The position numbers and the translations under genes were made by a program. From contig OX335647.2 in assembly GCA_946894095.1 (NCBI GenBank), forward strand, positions 20,354,001 to 20,418,000: 64,000 bases of DNA, written 5' to 3'. Below, one piece after another: positions 52,110 through 63,689 of this stretch. Every line of letters begins with the position of its first letter. The stretch's first letter is position 1. The DNA is from Incurvaria masculella. Its lineage: Eukaryota > Arthropoda > Insecta > Lepidoptera > Incurvariidae. The notes under the pieces were generated by a model, which had not been told where the DNA came from, did no database searches, and saw only the letters and a list, made by a program, of their open reading frames with translations.

Positions 52110-53516
52110 AGGTGAACTGAAATGAAATGAAATGAAATGAAATGAAATATTTATTTTGTTACAATTATGGTCATGACCGTAAATTTCCAGTACATTTACA
52201 GTACATTTCCAAAATTTGCGTATTACCGCGTACAAAATTATACCTAAAAATAAGACACAATTAACAAAACAAAAAAAAATAACTATCTGACATTATTTAA
52301 TATCAAAAAATTCTTGGACACTGTAAAAACTTTTTTCTATGAGCCACTTATATAAGTTTTTCCTAAATTTAAAATATGGCAATTGTCTCAGTGTCTCTGG
52401 TATATGGTTAAACATTTTTACACTTATGTAGTACACACTTTTTTTAAATACTGCGAGCTTTGTTTTTGGAAGGGTAAGATTATGTCCCGATCGTGTGTTA
52501 TAGCAATGACTGGAGCTTACTAAATTGAAATAATGTTGATTTTTTTTCACAAAATTACATATGTCATAAATATACAAGCAGGGAAACGGCATTATATTTA
52601 ACTCTTTAAACAGAGGTCGGCAACTATCGAAATAACCTGCACCACAAACAGAGCGAATGATTTTTTTTTGCATCTTAAATACTCTGTCTGCATTAGTTGC
52701 GTTACCCCAAAGTGGTAGACCATATTTGAGCACTGAGCTAACATATCCATGATAGGCGGTCAAAGCTGAATCCCTATTAGATACGTGCCGCAAGCGTTTT
52801 ATTGCATAAACAAACCTGTTTAATTTTGTACAGACCGATTCTACATGATCTTTCCAGTTACAGTGGCTATCGAGATGTAACCCAAGAAACTTTATGTATT
52901 TAACTTCTTCAAGTTTTTCACCATTATATGTTATATTAAGGGCATAAGGACATCTTTGGTATGTGTGAAACTGCATGAATTTAGTTTTGCTTAGATTCGC
53001 TTTCAAACCATTTTTTCTAAGCCACGTTATTATAGAAGATAAGGTATTGTTTATTTCTGTTTCGTATGTCTCTGGATTTTCACATTTTATTACCACCGAT
53101 GTATCATCAGCAAATAGTATGAATTGGTGTTTTGAAATATTTGGCAAATCGTTTATGTATAGCAAGAATAGTAGTGGTCCCAAAATACTACCCTGTGGGA
53201 CACCATTTTCATTTATTCTAAACTCTGATCTGGATTGCTCAATGTATTTAGTTTGTTTATTAAATGTTGATACTTCAGTACATTGTAATCGTTTGCAAAG
53301 ATATGAGCTGAGCCAGTCATATGCTTGTCCTCGAATACCATAACAATAAACCTTTGCTAGCAATTTCTTATGCGAGACAAAATCAAACGCTTTGCTCATA
53401 TCCATAAATATAACAGATACATGAACCTTATTATTTAAACATTCATTTATGCTTTTAAGAAGGTCAAACACTGCTATCGTTGTTGATTTGTTCTTTATAA
53501 ATCCATTTTGTTCATT
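52110..53516 (-). mobile_element. 5'-truncated LINE with long open RT reading frame
   Basis: One frame of about 405 codons from 53516 to the stop at 52293 is free of stops. RT motifs in order: EQNGFIKNKST, DMSKAFDFVSHKKLL, ENGVPQGSILGPLLFL, catalytic LFADDTS, and KFLGLHLDSHCNWKDH of the thumb. A C-terminal region without a nuclease follows. The 3' UTR ends in TTTCA-type pentamers (on + GAAAT, 52116-52148), typical of CR1/L2-type LINEs. No N-terminal endonuclease, so it cannot move alone. The open frame suggests a recent insertion. Confidence 0.88.
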
Positions 53517-54418
53517 TTTTATTATTTTAAATTATGTATTATTTTTTATTGTTATATAAATTTTGTATTATGTATTAATTATGTATTATATTTTATTTAC
53601 ATTAATATATTATTTTTTATTATGGTGCTGATTATCTTGTACTGGTATCGATTGCGAGCTAATCAGTACTTGGTCGAAGATACCCTAACAGTTGAAGTAT
53701 CGAAAAATCCGTGCTTAGCGAACATTTTCGTCGTTCTTGGACGAATTCTGAAATTTTCAAGTTTCTAGGTTCTATTGTTTCTGAGATCTCAATATAAGTC
53801 AGTGGGTGAGTGAGTGGGTTTCGCTAATTTAGAAAACCAGCCAAGTGCGAGTCGGACTCGCACACTAAGGGTTCCGTACCATCGTACAAGATTTAAAAAA
53901 AAAATCAGGTTTTTGTATGGTAACCTTATTATTTAAACATTCATTTATGCTTTTAAGAAGGTCAAACACTGCTATCGTTGTTGATTTGTTCTTTATAAAT
54001 CCATTTTGTTCATTTTTTATTATTTTAAATTATGTATTATTTTTTATTGTTACATAAATTATGTATTATGTATTAATTATGTATTATATTTTATTTACAT
54101 GAATATATTATTTTTTATTATGGTGCTGATTATCTTGTACTGGTATCGATTGCGAGCTAATCAGTACTTGGTCGAAGATACCCTAACAGTTGAAGTATCG
54201 AAAAATCCGTGCTTAGCGAACATTTTCGTCGTTCTTGGACGAATTCTGAAATTTTCAAGTTTCTAGGTTCTATTGTTTCTGAGATCTCAATATAAGTCAG
54301 TGGGTGAGTGAGTGGGTTTCGCTAATTTAGAAAACCGGCCAAGTGCGAGTCGGACTCGCACACTAAGGGTTCCGTACCATCGTACAAGATTAAAAAAAAA
54401 ATCAGGTTTTTTGTATGG
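53424..54418. repeat. 498-bp direct tandem duplication
   Basis: Positions 53424-53921 recur at 53922-54418 with few differences. Each unit holds the truncated 5' edge of the LINE, an AT-rich stretch, a unique-looking stretch (ATCGATTGCGAGCTAATCAG) and the first part of a GACG-type repeat. The 86-codon open frames in each unit are by-products. Confidence 0.85.
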
Positions 54419-54592
54419 GCCCCCCCCTTAATTTTTATTATTTTATCTTACCTATTTGTTGTTATAGCGGCAAAATAAATACACACTCTGTGAAAATTTC
54501 AGCTGCCTACCTATTACGGTTCACGAGATACAGCCCTGTGACAGACGGATGGACGGACGGACGGACAGCGGAGGCTTAGTAATAGGGTTCCG
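54333..54592 (+). repeat. GACG-type repeat
   Basis: AAAACCGGCCAAGTGCGAGT to AGTAATAGGGTTCCGGACGG; its head is duplicated at 53838-53921 by the 498-bp duplication. Confidence 0.7.
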
Positions 54593-56546
54593 GACGGATA
54601 AACGGATAAATAAAACAAGTTGTATTATTATTGGAGCGTTTTTATCGGTAAGGTCAATGTTCAGGTCAAGCATTCATTGCAAAAATATTGGCCGCTGAGA
54701 CTACGTTGAACTAGGTCATTTTAGAGGTCAATATTTCAATGCCACTTAAGTAAATTGGACTAGATGCTGATAAGGTGGTTGTGAAGGCATCACATTTTTA
54801 GCGGTCTTGGCAAATCGAGAAGATTTGCATGCAAAATCGTGATGATGCCAGCTCCCTCGCCCCTTCCCAATGAGATAATAATTTTAGCAGTGGACCAAAG
54901 TAAGCTCTACGTCATTTAACAAGTAATTGGGATCTAAACACCTAGTCCGACTTGTCACCTAAATTGGCGTTTAAGCCAAACCGATCGACTAGCGTTTTCA
55001 AATGTATGGAGAAATTGAAGAGCGCGAGCAGTGGGCGTTAAGCGAATTAACATTTGCGAGTCCGAGTTTGATTTGACAGCTTACTCACCGTTGCCGTCAA
55101 TACGTTGACGTTGTCTTGTACGCCAACTCCGCGTTTTCATACAAATCTTAAATCCGAGTTTGATTTAATTTGATTTAAGAATAAGTGATAAAAACTTGTA
55201 TGGAGCTTGATGTTTTTACTTGACTTCGAAGTTCCGTAAATGCCAATTAATGTGAGAACTCGGACTGACCACTCCATATGGCTATTCCTAGTTTCACTTG
55301 AGCGATGCATAAACAGTTAGTTGTAAGGCAAATATATGGAGACCCGACCAAAGCGTACGTAAAGATTATTAATATTGAACGACCGCGCTTTGACGTTTAC
55401 GCACCTAGGTAAAGTTTACATACAAATTTGTCATCGCGCGCTTTCAGAAAAAAATCGTTGGACATATTTTCATGTAAGTTTTCTATAAGAGGTGTTACCA
55501 AAAGATAGACAAACATCCGTGCAGGTCCCTTTTTTTTATTTTTTGCTACGGAATCCTAAAAACGTCTGCAGCTTAGAACAATTATTTCTAATCGGTCAAA
55601 TTAGATTATTATTGATAAATACTTAGTCTTAATACATTAGTGCAGATAAATCTAGTATGTACTTACTTAATTACTCCGTATTATGCGATATAAAAAATAA
55701 ATAAAAGGTTATTTTAGGTAATTACTAATATAACGAACGAATAACGAATAATTAAGAATTAGCAGCTAGTGTAAGATACATAAAATAAAAAAAAAAACGA
55801 AAACACAGGGTATTCGTAAAGTGGCCATTGATTCCTGAGGGTCTATTACGAGTTACAAATCACTTATCTAATTTTCACTGAACTCTTAGTTACCACAGGC
55901 TTACACCATTGAATAGAGCAGGCAATTGAGGTATACACTAAATCGCCCGTCCATGGGTTTTTATATATTTGTAAATACATATTTTCAACACATTTATAAC
56001 TTTTCATATGTTGGCCTCTGGGTCCCTTCCATCCTTATAGCATAGCCAACTATTATTTCAACTGGTACGGTTGAAGAGCGAGGAATATTAGTTCACTACG
56101 AATGTACCAGTATCAGCAGGCGCGTGATGTACGTTGCCACTATGAACATGGGATCATTTGCATGGGAGAGTTTTGTGAATAAAGTTGAAAATATTATCTT
56201 AGTACGAAATAATATCACCTAGCAAATCTACCAGTTTGCTATAAATAAAATAAGTATGTATAGTTAATTTATAAATGCACAGACACTGTTACACCTTACG
56301 CAGAATAATATCACAGACGCAATTAAACAAAATTGACTCAGTTAACAATAAATCAAATAATAACTCATTAATTCACATATTAATAATCTTACTCATCCAA
56401 AATACAACGAATGACTACACTTTATCATCCAATTCGCGAATTCGTATGAATGGAGAAAACCATACACATACAACAGTAAAATAGATAAGAACTATGACTT
56501 AAGAGTAACGTATAGCTCCGGTGTACTACTGTGTTCAATTGGCTTT

Positions 56547-57182
56547 TTAACCGACTTCAAAAAAGGAGGAGGTTATCAATTCGTCTGTATGTTTTTTTTG
56601 TTTTTTTGTTTTTTTTATGTTTACCTCATAACTTTTGCCTGGGTGAACCGATTTTGATGATTATTTTTTTAAATGATAGCTAGTGCTTCCCAAGTGGTCC
56701 CATTTTAATTTGGTTAAGTTCTGACAAAAATATCCATAAGAAAATCATAAAAGTCTTAAATTTGTATTAAGATGTGCGCGACAAATGGACGAATAACTCA
56801 ATATAACGCCAACCGATTTCGGTGATTCTTTTTTTATTGGAAAGGACGTGTAAAAATTAGTAAGTGTACTTCAAATTCACCAAAAATAAACAAATAAAAA
56901 AACAAATTTAACAAAAAAAATAACCGACTTCAAAGAAAAAGCACTAAAAAGTAAAAAATAATTTTCATTTTTGTGGTTACTATTTCTGTTATTTTTTGAG
57001 TCGGTGTCAGCCAAGGTTAGGTTAGGTTAGGTTAGGTTAGGTTAGGTTAGGTTCTCTTGATTGGCGCAGCGCGTGCTCGGCTGACGCCGACTCAAAAAAT
57101 AACAGAAATCGTAACTACAAAAATGAAAATGATTTTTTACTTTTTAGTGCTTTTTCTTTGAAGTCGGTTATTTTTTTTGGTA
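56547..57182 (+). mobile_element. CCGACTTCAAA element with telomere-like loop
   Basis: Starts ACCGACTTCAAAAAAGGAGG; positions 56933-57010 are mirrored at 57085-57170 (GACTTCAAAGAAAAAGCACT and its complement), forming a hairpin whose loop contains a (GGTTA)n array. A second copy is at 63180. Confidence 0.7.
57015..57053 (+). repeat. (TTAGG)n interstitial telomere-type array
   Basis: About eight GGTTA units in the loop of the hairpin element. TTAGG is the insect telomere repeat; here it is interstitial and may be simple-repeat expansion of the AAGGTTAGG loop. Confidence 0.75.
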
Positions 57183-57555
57183 AATTTGTTTTATTTGGCC
57201 GGAGATGTCTCAATATGTGTTCCCAAATTCATATTTGTAAATATTTGCCTACATGATGGATGATAATAGTCATATATCTTATAATTACGATTATCTAGGT
57301 ATAGTACTACCCTGGAAATGGCCCCCGACCATGGTAAATCACCGAGTAATCCAGACAAGTGAGTGATAAATTGAGGACTTTTTTTATTCCGTGCTCGCGT
57401 TTAATTTTGTTATTTTGTTAATGTCAAAATTCATCTTTCCATGTATTGTAAAATGATACAAACAGTGAGCGGCTGTCTGGCGACAAAGTGGTGTCTCCGC
57501 GACGCATAGAACACTGACTAAGTTGCTCCATTTAATTTGTATGAATATATATAAT

Positions 57556-57792
57556 TCTCAAAGGGTACCAACGAAACCCTATTACTAAGGCTCCGCTGTC
57601 CGTCCGTCCGTCCGTCTGTAACAGGGCTGTATCTTATGAACCGTAATAGTTAGGCAGCTGAAATTTTCACTGAGTGTATATTTATTTTTCCGTTATAATT
57701 AAAGGGGAAACCGGTGATTGTTTTGTATTAAATCCTGTACGATAGAACGGAATAAATGGGTGCGAGTTCGACTCGCACTTGACCGGTGTTTT
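57556..57792 (-). repeat. GACG-type repeat (inverted)
   Basis: CAAAGGGTACCAACGAAACC, CGTCCGTCCGTCCGTCTG, and the end GTGCGAGTTCGACTCGCACT then GACCGGTGTTTTG. It lies just downstream of the Dpr-like stop codon. Confidence 0.65.
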
Positions 57793-57886
57793 GTTTCACG
57801 CCGACGCCATGTGTCTCTGAAGACTAACTCATAGACTTATATATGAAATAATTAAAAAGCGAAGATTAAGTTTGATATTTTTATTA

Positions 57887-58017
57887 TTAATATAAATGAT
57901 GTAAGTGGAAAGAAGAAATGAGTGTGAGGAACAAGAGCCGCCTGGCCGTCCGGCTCTCGCTCCCGCGGCCAGCGCCGCCAGCTCCGCCGCCCGCATGCAG
58001 CTCCGCTAGACTCTCGC
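57887..58017 (-). CDS. Dpr-like last exon: linker and hydrophobic C terminus
   Basis: 131 nt, acceptor TTGTTTACAG, in phase with the previous exon. Encodes ESLAELHAGGGAGGAGRGS and a terminal hydrophobic run LLFLTLISSF before TAA. Splice site, phase and GC-rich codon use all support it. Confidence 0.7.
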
Positions 58018-61000
58018 CTGTAAACAAACGTAACATGCGATTAAAAACATATTTATAATAATTTCAACGACGATGCCCTAGACAAATAAGCAGCCTAATG
58101 ACACCATTTGTTTTATGACCTTAAATACATAACTGCTAAGTGTGCCATTTGTGAAATGTATAGTTTCTATATTCCTATTTTTGAAGAGTTTTGAGGCGCC
58201 ATTTATTTTGACGGACTTAGAGGATAATGAGGTGATCAAGTTCCATACTTAAATAACGACGCGGATTTTAAATGTTTCCATGGTCACAGAAACAGCGATA
58301 TGAAAGGAAAATCGAACGGCGGGAAAACAAATAAATTATGTTATTAACCAATAATAATGAATAGATTTTTTACAAGAAAATGACGTCCTACATGTCACTC
58401 GCTAAAGATAAATCGCACCCAAGCATCAACAAATCCTCGAAAACATTTCCTAACAAACCGAGTTGTGGATAATTGGAACGGCCTACCTGAGGAAATAATA
58501 AGTGCATCGTGAGTAAATGTTTTCAAAAACAAACTGGATCTTTACTTAAAATAAAAAAATATATAAAAAAAAATAATAATTTATAGACAAGACAATAAAT
58601 AAATAAGTGCAAGTGCTTAAGAACAAAAGTGCAAGTGCATAAAAAGAAGTGCATGCATCAGCATAATGCTGCTAGTGCATTACAATATAATAATAATAAT
58701 AATAAACAAAATATTTAAATAGCAATTGAAATTTGAAAACAGGGTCGATTTATTTTATATCAATAATTTTAACTAAATGTATTAAATTTGACCTATATTG
58801 GAGCCTTGTAGAACTCCAGAGTGTGCTTCAAAACATTAGGATCAGTAACTATTTAAAAATAATTAATCATCTTGGTTGTGTATACACAGATAGAAGTGAG
58901 ACCAATTCTGCGAGACACCATACATTTTAAATTCTAAATGGAAACTTTGTGGTAAATTTGTTAAAAATGTTGCTAAAATCGATACAAATAGTATCCACTT
59001 TAAGGACAATGGAGTCAACTGATATAGACCTGTCGAAGCGGACCAAATTGGCAATCTTTTGTATGCTGATAGAGTGTTTCGATATGGTCATGTTGCCGCC
59101 GACTCTAATAACTTAAATATTTTATTGCTTGAATTAAAGATAAAAACATAAATAACTTTGAAAGCCAACTACATAGATTTCTAAACTTTTTATAGCAGGT
59201 TCTAATGTTCATTCCTAATATGGAAAACAATAATTTAGAGACTTAAATATTTTATTGTAATTATAATGAGCGATTTTTTATTTTGCTATGTTCCCAAAAC
59301 GCAATTTTTCTAAACTTTTTCTTAAGACATGGAAATAAAGTTTTAAGCAATATACAATAATAAAATTTGATTTAAATATTTTATTCAATCTATAAAATTG
59401 AATTATTGAAAATACCTAAATAATTTCAAACGCACCATTCCGAATTTTCTAATCTTTTGCACCCAACCTTCCATGACGAAACTACATCGCCTGTAAAAAA
59501 TCAGCGACTTTAGAATTATCGAACCCTTTATTGTTCTAGCCGCTGGGCTAATACAAGTAATTCAATATACAGAGCAGTCGTGTTAGAAAAAAAAAATGTT
59601 GCTTGGGAGTGAACATGTGACCGGAAATGATGGCTTGACAAAGACAAATTGAGCTCTCCGAATTCTTTGGCATTGGTACAGAGTCATCAACTAACTTAGC
59701 TTCGTTCACGTTTGCCGCCCAGCGGCTTAGGTTTTCGAATCCATCCTCGATAGACGTTGTTAGTTCGGTACCCACTGGCATGCACTGATTTATTTCTCTG
59801 CAGTTTGATGAGAGTGTGGACTTCAGATATTTTTCTGCACTACCTCTACAGGTTTTTTTTTGATAGTTGAAAAGTAGGTAGACCAAGCGTGTCGAGTGTC
59901 GAGCTTATTAAAGAGGGTACAAACGCTTACCTTGTATGACGTGCAAGGCGACGCGCGCGGGCGGCAGGGCGGTGGCGGTGGCGAGGGGCGAGGCGTGCAC
60001 CGCGCACGTGTATTGGCCGGCGTCAGCGCTCGCGACGCGCGCCACCCGCAGCACCGACTCCGCGCCCTCCGCGCCCAGCTCGGTGCGCACGCTGCAACCG
60101 GACAAACGACATGATTTTTTTTGTATTTGTTTATTAAGCTCCGCCAAACGTACAATTTACAAAACGAGATGTGTTACAAAAATATATCGTTCGTGCACAC
60201 AACACAAGTAGCGGACACAGCATGCGTAATAACAGAATGTTAACTTAACTTAACATATTTAACAAAACAAAACAGCATTTTATTGAAAATAAAAATAAAA
60301 ACAAAGCAAAAGTTCTGAACCAAAAAGAATATTATTTTTACAAAATTATATCGGCACGCTTACTAACTACATACTTGTATATACGTTATCTTATAAATAG
60401 GTACTGCTAACTTTTTTAATTATTTGTGGGGAGTCTGCAAAATTATAAAAAAAATACGCCAAATGTTGCATTCATTACACATTCTAAAAACTGGAGAGTG
60501 GGTGCCAACATTCGTACGGCAGCGTCTAGGAGCAAAGGCCAGGCGGTTTTGAATTCTACTACCTACCCGAGAAACACTTAGGTGGATCTTCCCGCTCACG
60601 TCCCCATACAAACGTGGAAAGAAGATCATGGCCATATTTCTTGTCAGAGACCCAAAATTTTGCTCTTAAGCTTAATTTGATCGAACTAGATGTCTGATGA
60701 CTGTTGGCATTGTAAAATTGTGTTTGGTTCCTACGTTATAAGGTCCGAAAGTTCGAATTTTTCGCGCGTTTTATACAATAACTTTGGAGGTGGATTACTC
60801 AACGATAAAATAAAAACATCTTAAAAAGATTCGTCATCAGACATAGCTGGTTTCATGAAGATTTATAATCAATTTGGTTTTTGAAAGATTTTTGACTACA
60901 GCGGTCATGGTTTACTTTTGGCTATAAGACGTTTTGCAATTAAAATTTTCGTAAATCTTACCAAATCAAAAACTATGCGCATTGTCTGCTTTGAAGATCC

Positions 61001-62208
61001 TCCTCATCATGGAACCTGTCTTTTTCTTTGAAACAGAGAAGGGCCCAGAGCGCAATAGCACGGTTTTGTACCGTTCCCGCGAATGAGTTAGTCCCGCCAG
61101 GAAGGGCCACCTCAAATGATGATGATGATGAAATGATGTAACGTGATGCGTGCGGACGACGGCTGTGCGGCTGGCGGGGGAGGGGGCGCGCGCCGCGGAG
61201 CACGTTAGCACTGACCTGATGCCTCCGCGCGTGGTGTCGTCGTTGAGCAGCGCGTCGCGGCGGTACCAGTGCAGCGCGCGGCCGCCTTCCATGCGCAGGC
61301 CGCGCACCACGCAGCGCAACGTCACCGTGCTGCCGACCTCGCACACCTGCTCCGCCACGCGCGCGCCCGCGCCGTCCACTATTGCCACGGACACGGCTGA
61401 AACGTTGGAAAAGCAATTATACACTTATGAAACCCATATTTACAACAAATATTTCATTATCATGGTGGAAGATGGCATTTTTAAGGCTGTTCGGACCCAT
61501 ATAAAGTTGTTTGCACACATAACGCAAAAAAAAAACGTATTGCACTTTAAGCCACGAATTAATAATAAAAGTTTAATATTGTCATATTACTTGCAGCGAA
61601 AACACTTTCACAATTTCAGGATTATTGGTTTTGTTACAATTTATTTAAATACGATTTTTATTTAACAGCGCCATCTAACGGTGTAAAACTTCTAATCGGC
61701 AATAACAACGAAACCATTAAACCTGAAATTGTGAATATGTTTTCGCTGCAAGTACTATGGCTATATTTAATATTTTTGACGAATTCGGGCCTTAAAGTGC
61801 AATACTTTTTGCGTTCTGTGTAAAAAAAACATTGTATGGGTCGGAACATCCTTAATAAGAAAACATTTACAAGAAGAGACATCAGTGGTAAAGATTTTCG
61901 GATTGCACATCAGTCAGTAGTAGATGTCAGGAGTGCGCTGACAGTTGGGAGAAGCAGATAGCGACGTCGTCGGCGGCGGCAAGTCGCGGACCTCCAACCG
62001 CCACGTGTCCGGCGCCAGGACCCGCGAGCAGCATCTGCAATTCCCTGTGGGGACCCTTCCTGTATACGCACCGGGCACGTGCAGGGCGACGCGCGCGGTT
62101 CGCGGCGGGTGCGCCGACAGCTGGCAGTCGTAGAGCGCGGCATCGGCGGCGCGCACGTCGCGGATCTCCAGCCGCCAAGTGTCCGGCGCCAGGAAACGCG
62201 ACGAATAT
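57887..62208 (-). CDS. Dpr-like two-immunoglobulin surface protein (3' part)
   Basis: Four exons join in phase: 62208-62072, 61396-61216, 60091-59931 and 58017-57887 (stop TAA). About 202 residues are visible. They start in the second half of Ig domain 1 (RFLAPDTWRLEIRDV, then ALYDCQLSA, where Dpr proteins have LYECQ). Ig domain 2 follows, with EVGSTVTLRCVV, ALHWYRR and GGIS, ending DAGQYTCAV and VALHVIQG. This order, the short Ig1-Ig2 link and the 'RGGIS' and 'HVIQ' landmarks match the insect Dpr family, neuronal receptors that bind DIP partners in synapse matching. A Gly/Ser/Arg linker leads to a hydrophobic end (LLFLTLISSFHLHHLY), which suggests a GPI signal or membrane anchor. Exons are very GC-rich inside AT-rich introns. 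The 5' exons lie above 62208, beyond the window. A related Ig receptor is the alternative. Confidence 0.8.
58426..58705 (+). mobile_element. LINE C-terminal fragment with AAT-rich tail
   Basis: Plus strand reads FLTNRVVDNWNGLPEEII and VFKNKLDLYLK, the usual last residues of CR1/L2-like ORF2 proteins, followed by a 3' UTR and an (AAT)n tail. It lies in the last intron of the Dpr-like gene. Confidence 0.65.
59548..59886 (-). other. Unidentified open frame, possible transposon remnant
   Basis: A minus-strand frame includes MPVGTELTTSIEDGFENLSR and CLCQAIISGHMFTP. It has no clear splice sites joining it to the Dpr-like exons on either side, and its codon use is unlike theirs. It reads like a conserved protein segment, but I do not recognise the family. 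Confidence 0.25.
59931..60091 (-). CDS. Dpr-like exon: second half of Ig domain 2
   Basis: 161 nt, acceptor GGTTGCAG, donor AAG|GTAAGC. Encodes VRTELGAEGAESVLRVARV, DAGQYTCAVHA and ARVALHVIQ; DxGxYxC is the Ig F-strand motif. Confidence 0.82.
60580..61113 (-). mobile_element. MITE, family 2, diverged copy
   Basis: Same body as the two other copies; ends have decayed to TTAGGTGGATCTTCCCG / GAAGGGCCACCTCAAA, so the TTAA flanks are no longer clear. In a Dpr-like intron. Confidence 0.65.
61216..61396 (-). CDS. Dpr-like exon: first half of Ig domain 2
   Basis: 181 nt, acceptor GTTTCAG, donor CAG|GTCAGT. Encodes VSVAIVDG, EVGSTVTLRCVVRG, LHWYRRDALLNDD and TTRGGI; Cys and Trp are the Ig core pair. 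Confidence 0.82.
61485..61851. mobile_element. TTAA-flanked MITE, family 1
   Basis: Second copy of the element at 26930, same ends and orientation, TTAA at 61481-61484 and 61852-61855. It lies in the Dpr-like intron between the Ig1 and Ig2 exons. Confidence 0.8.
61925..62034 (-). pseudogene. Decayed duplicate of the Dpr-like Ig1 exon
   Basis: It keeps the acceptor (ATTGCAG), then reads RVLAPDTWRLEVRD as in the live exon. A small deletion shifts the frame (the other frame continues AADDVAICFSQLSAH), a TGA follows, and no matching donor is seen. It lies 38 bp beyond the live exon, so it looks like a local exon duplication gone dead. Confidence 0.65.
62072..62208 (-). CDS. Dpr-like exon: end of Ig domain 1
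   Basis: 137 nt, acceptor CTGTTGCAG, donor CCG|GTGCGT. Encodes YSSRFLAPDTWRLEIRDV, then AADAALYDCQLSA and VALHVP. Confidence 0.8.
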
Positions 62209-62763
62209 CTGCAACAGCCACAACTCACTGCCTCAGTACCTGAAATTCAATTAATGATTTGATTGGTAAAATATTTGCTTTGAATGATGATGACAATATC
62301 ATTGTATCGTGATAACTAATTATAAAAAAAAGATTTTTAGACTAGACTAATTTATAGCATTTTCGGGAAGCCTTCTGTCATGCGCCACATGTTGTGCAAG
62401 TTGTAAAATTTCGTTTGTTTCTTTAAACTGTATTTTCTTAAACTGTAGTGGCTTTGGGCATTCACCTGAAGTCCCACTTCCAATATTTGGTACCTTCAAG
62501 CATGCGATTAGGCAGTTGTCTGTAGTTGCTGATCCAGGTGAGCTAACATGAAGACATAATACGTTAATTTACATAACGATGCGGGTTAGATAAGTGGAAC
62601 GAATCTTTCCGAGTCCGCGAAGAATCTAGGGCAATGTGATTTTTTTGAGGTATATACTCTCTCCTATAATAATATATAAAGAAAAGTACGTAAAAAACTT
62701 TTTTGAAAGACGAAAGAAAATACATTTATTCAATGATTAAATAACAAACGAAGAAAGCATAAT

Positions 62764-62925
62764 CCACACTAATAATATAAATGAGAAAGTAACTGTGTCT
62801 GTCTGTTGTTTTTTCACGCCTCAACCGCTGAACCAATTTTGATGAATTTCGGTATAGAGAAAGTCTGGAAAACCTTTATTTATTGAGGGCCAACTGAGAG
62901 ATATGACATTTTTCGAAGGGCCGTA
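62764..62925 (+). mobile_element. Helitron-like 5' fragment
   Basis: CACACTAATAATATAAATG followed by GTCTGTCTGT and CAACCGCTGAACCAATTTTG is the standard 5' part of lepidopteran Helitron-type repeats. No 3' CTAG end was found nearby. Confidence 0.5.
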
Positions 62926-63179
62926 TTACCAAAATTGATTTTGTCGTGTGTTTGAGTCTTGTATAGTTTAGCGATCACAGGTAGTGACTCGGGCGCGACG
63001 GATGGTATGGAAAGTTTGGCTATATACATACGAGTTCAGTAAATACAATTTAAATTCAATTAGAATTGTTTGATTTTTTTTCCTATGCCGCATAAAGCCT
63101 CGAGGGGCCGCATGCGGCCCGCGACGCGCCGGTTGAGCACCGCTGGTCTGGTCCTTGGAGAACAACATAGACACCCTTT

Positions 63180-63672
63180 TTAAACGACTTCAAAAAAGGA
63201 TGAGGTTCTCAATTCGTCTGTATTTTTTTTATGTTTGTTACCTCAGAACTTTCGCCTGGGTGAACCGATTTTGAAGATTATTTTTTCATTTGAAAGCTGG
63301 TGCTTTGCGTGTGGTCCTATTTGGTTTAGTTCTGACAATAATATCCATGATGGTAATATCCATCATATAAGTCTTAAATTTACAATAAGTATGTGCGTGA
63401 TAAATGGACGAATAACTCAATATCACGTCAACCAATTTCGATTATTCTTTGTTTATTGGAAAATACGTGTACACATTAGTTAGTGTACTTCAGATTTACT
63501 AAAAATAAACAAATAAAAAAAGGTAACTAAAAAACCGACTTCAAAGAAAAAGCACTAAAAAGTAAAGAAATAATTACGATTTTTGTAGTTACGATTATTG
63601 TTATTTTTAGAGTCGGTGTCAGCCAAGGTAGCCAAGGTTTTCTTGACTGGCGCAGCGCGTGCCCGTCTTTTT
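63180..63672 (+). mobile_element. CCGACTTCAAA element, second copy
   Basis: AAACGACTTCAAAAAAGGAT ... CGACTTCAAAGAAAAAGCAC ... GACTGGCGCAGCGCGTGCCC. The right arm and the telomere-like array of the first copy are absent. Confidence 0.65.
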
Positions 63673-63689
63673 TTTTTTTTTTTTTGAAA

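Larger units (their letters stand above)
50660..57886. other. Intergenic DNA between carboxypeptidase B and the Dpr-like gene
   Basis: Filled by a family 2 MITE, the open-frame LINE, the 498-bp duplication, GACG-type repeats and the telomere-loop element. Positions 54600-56540 show no recognisable gene or named repeat. Confidence 0.5.

Noticed and set aside
53508..53768. Open frame of 86 codons, repeated at 54006-54266.
   Set aside because: It is low-complexity (FYY, CIN repeats) from AT-rich DNA and is duplicated only because the 498-bp block is duplicated.
59896..60211. Plus-strand open frames over the GC-rich Dpr-like exons.
   Set aside because: Antisense shadows caused by high GC; the minus-strand frames have splice sites and Ig motifs.
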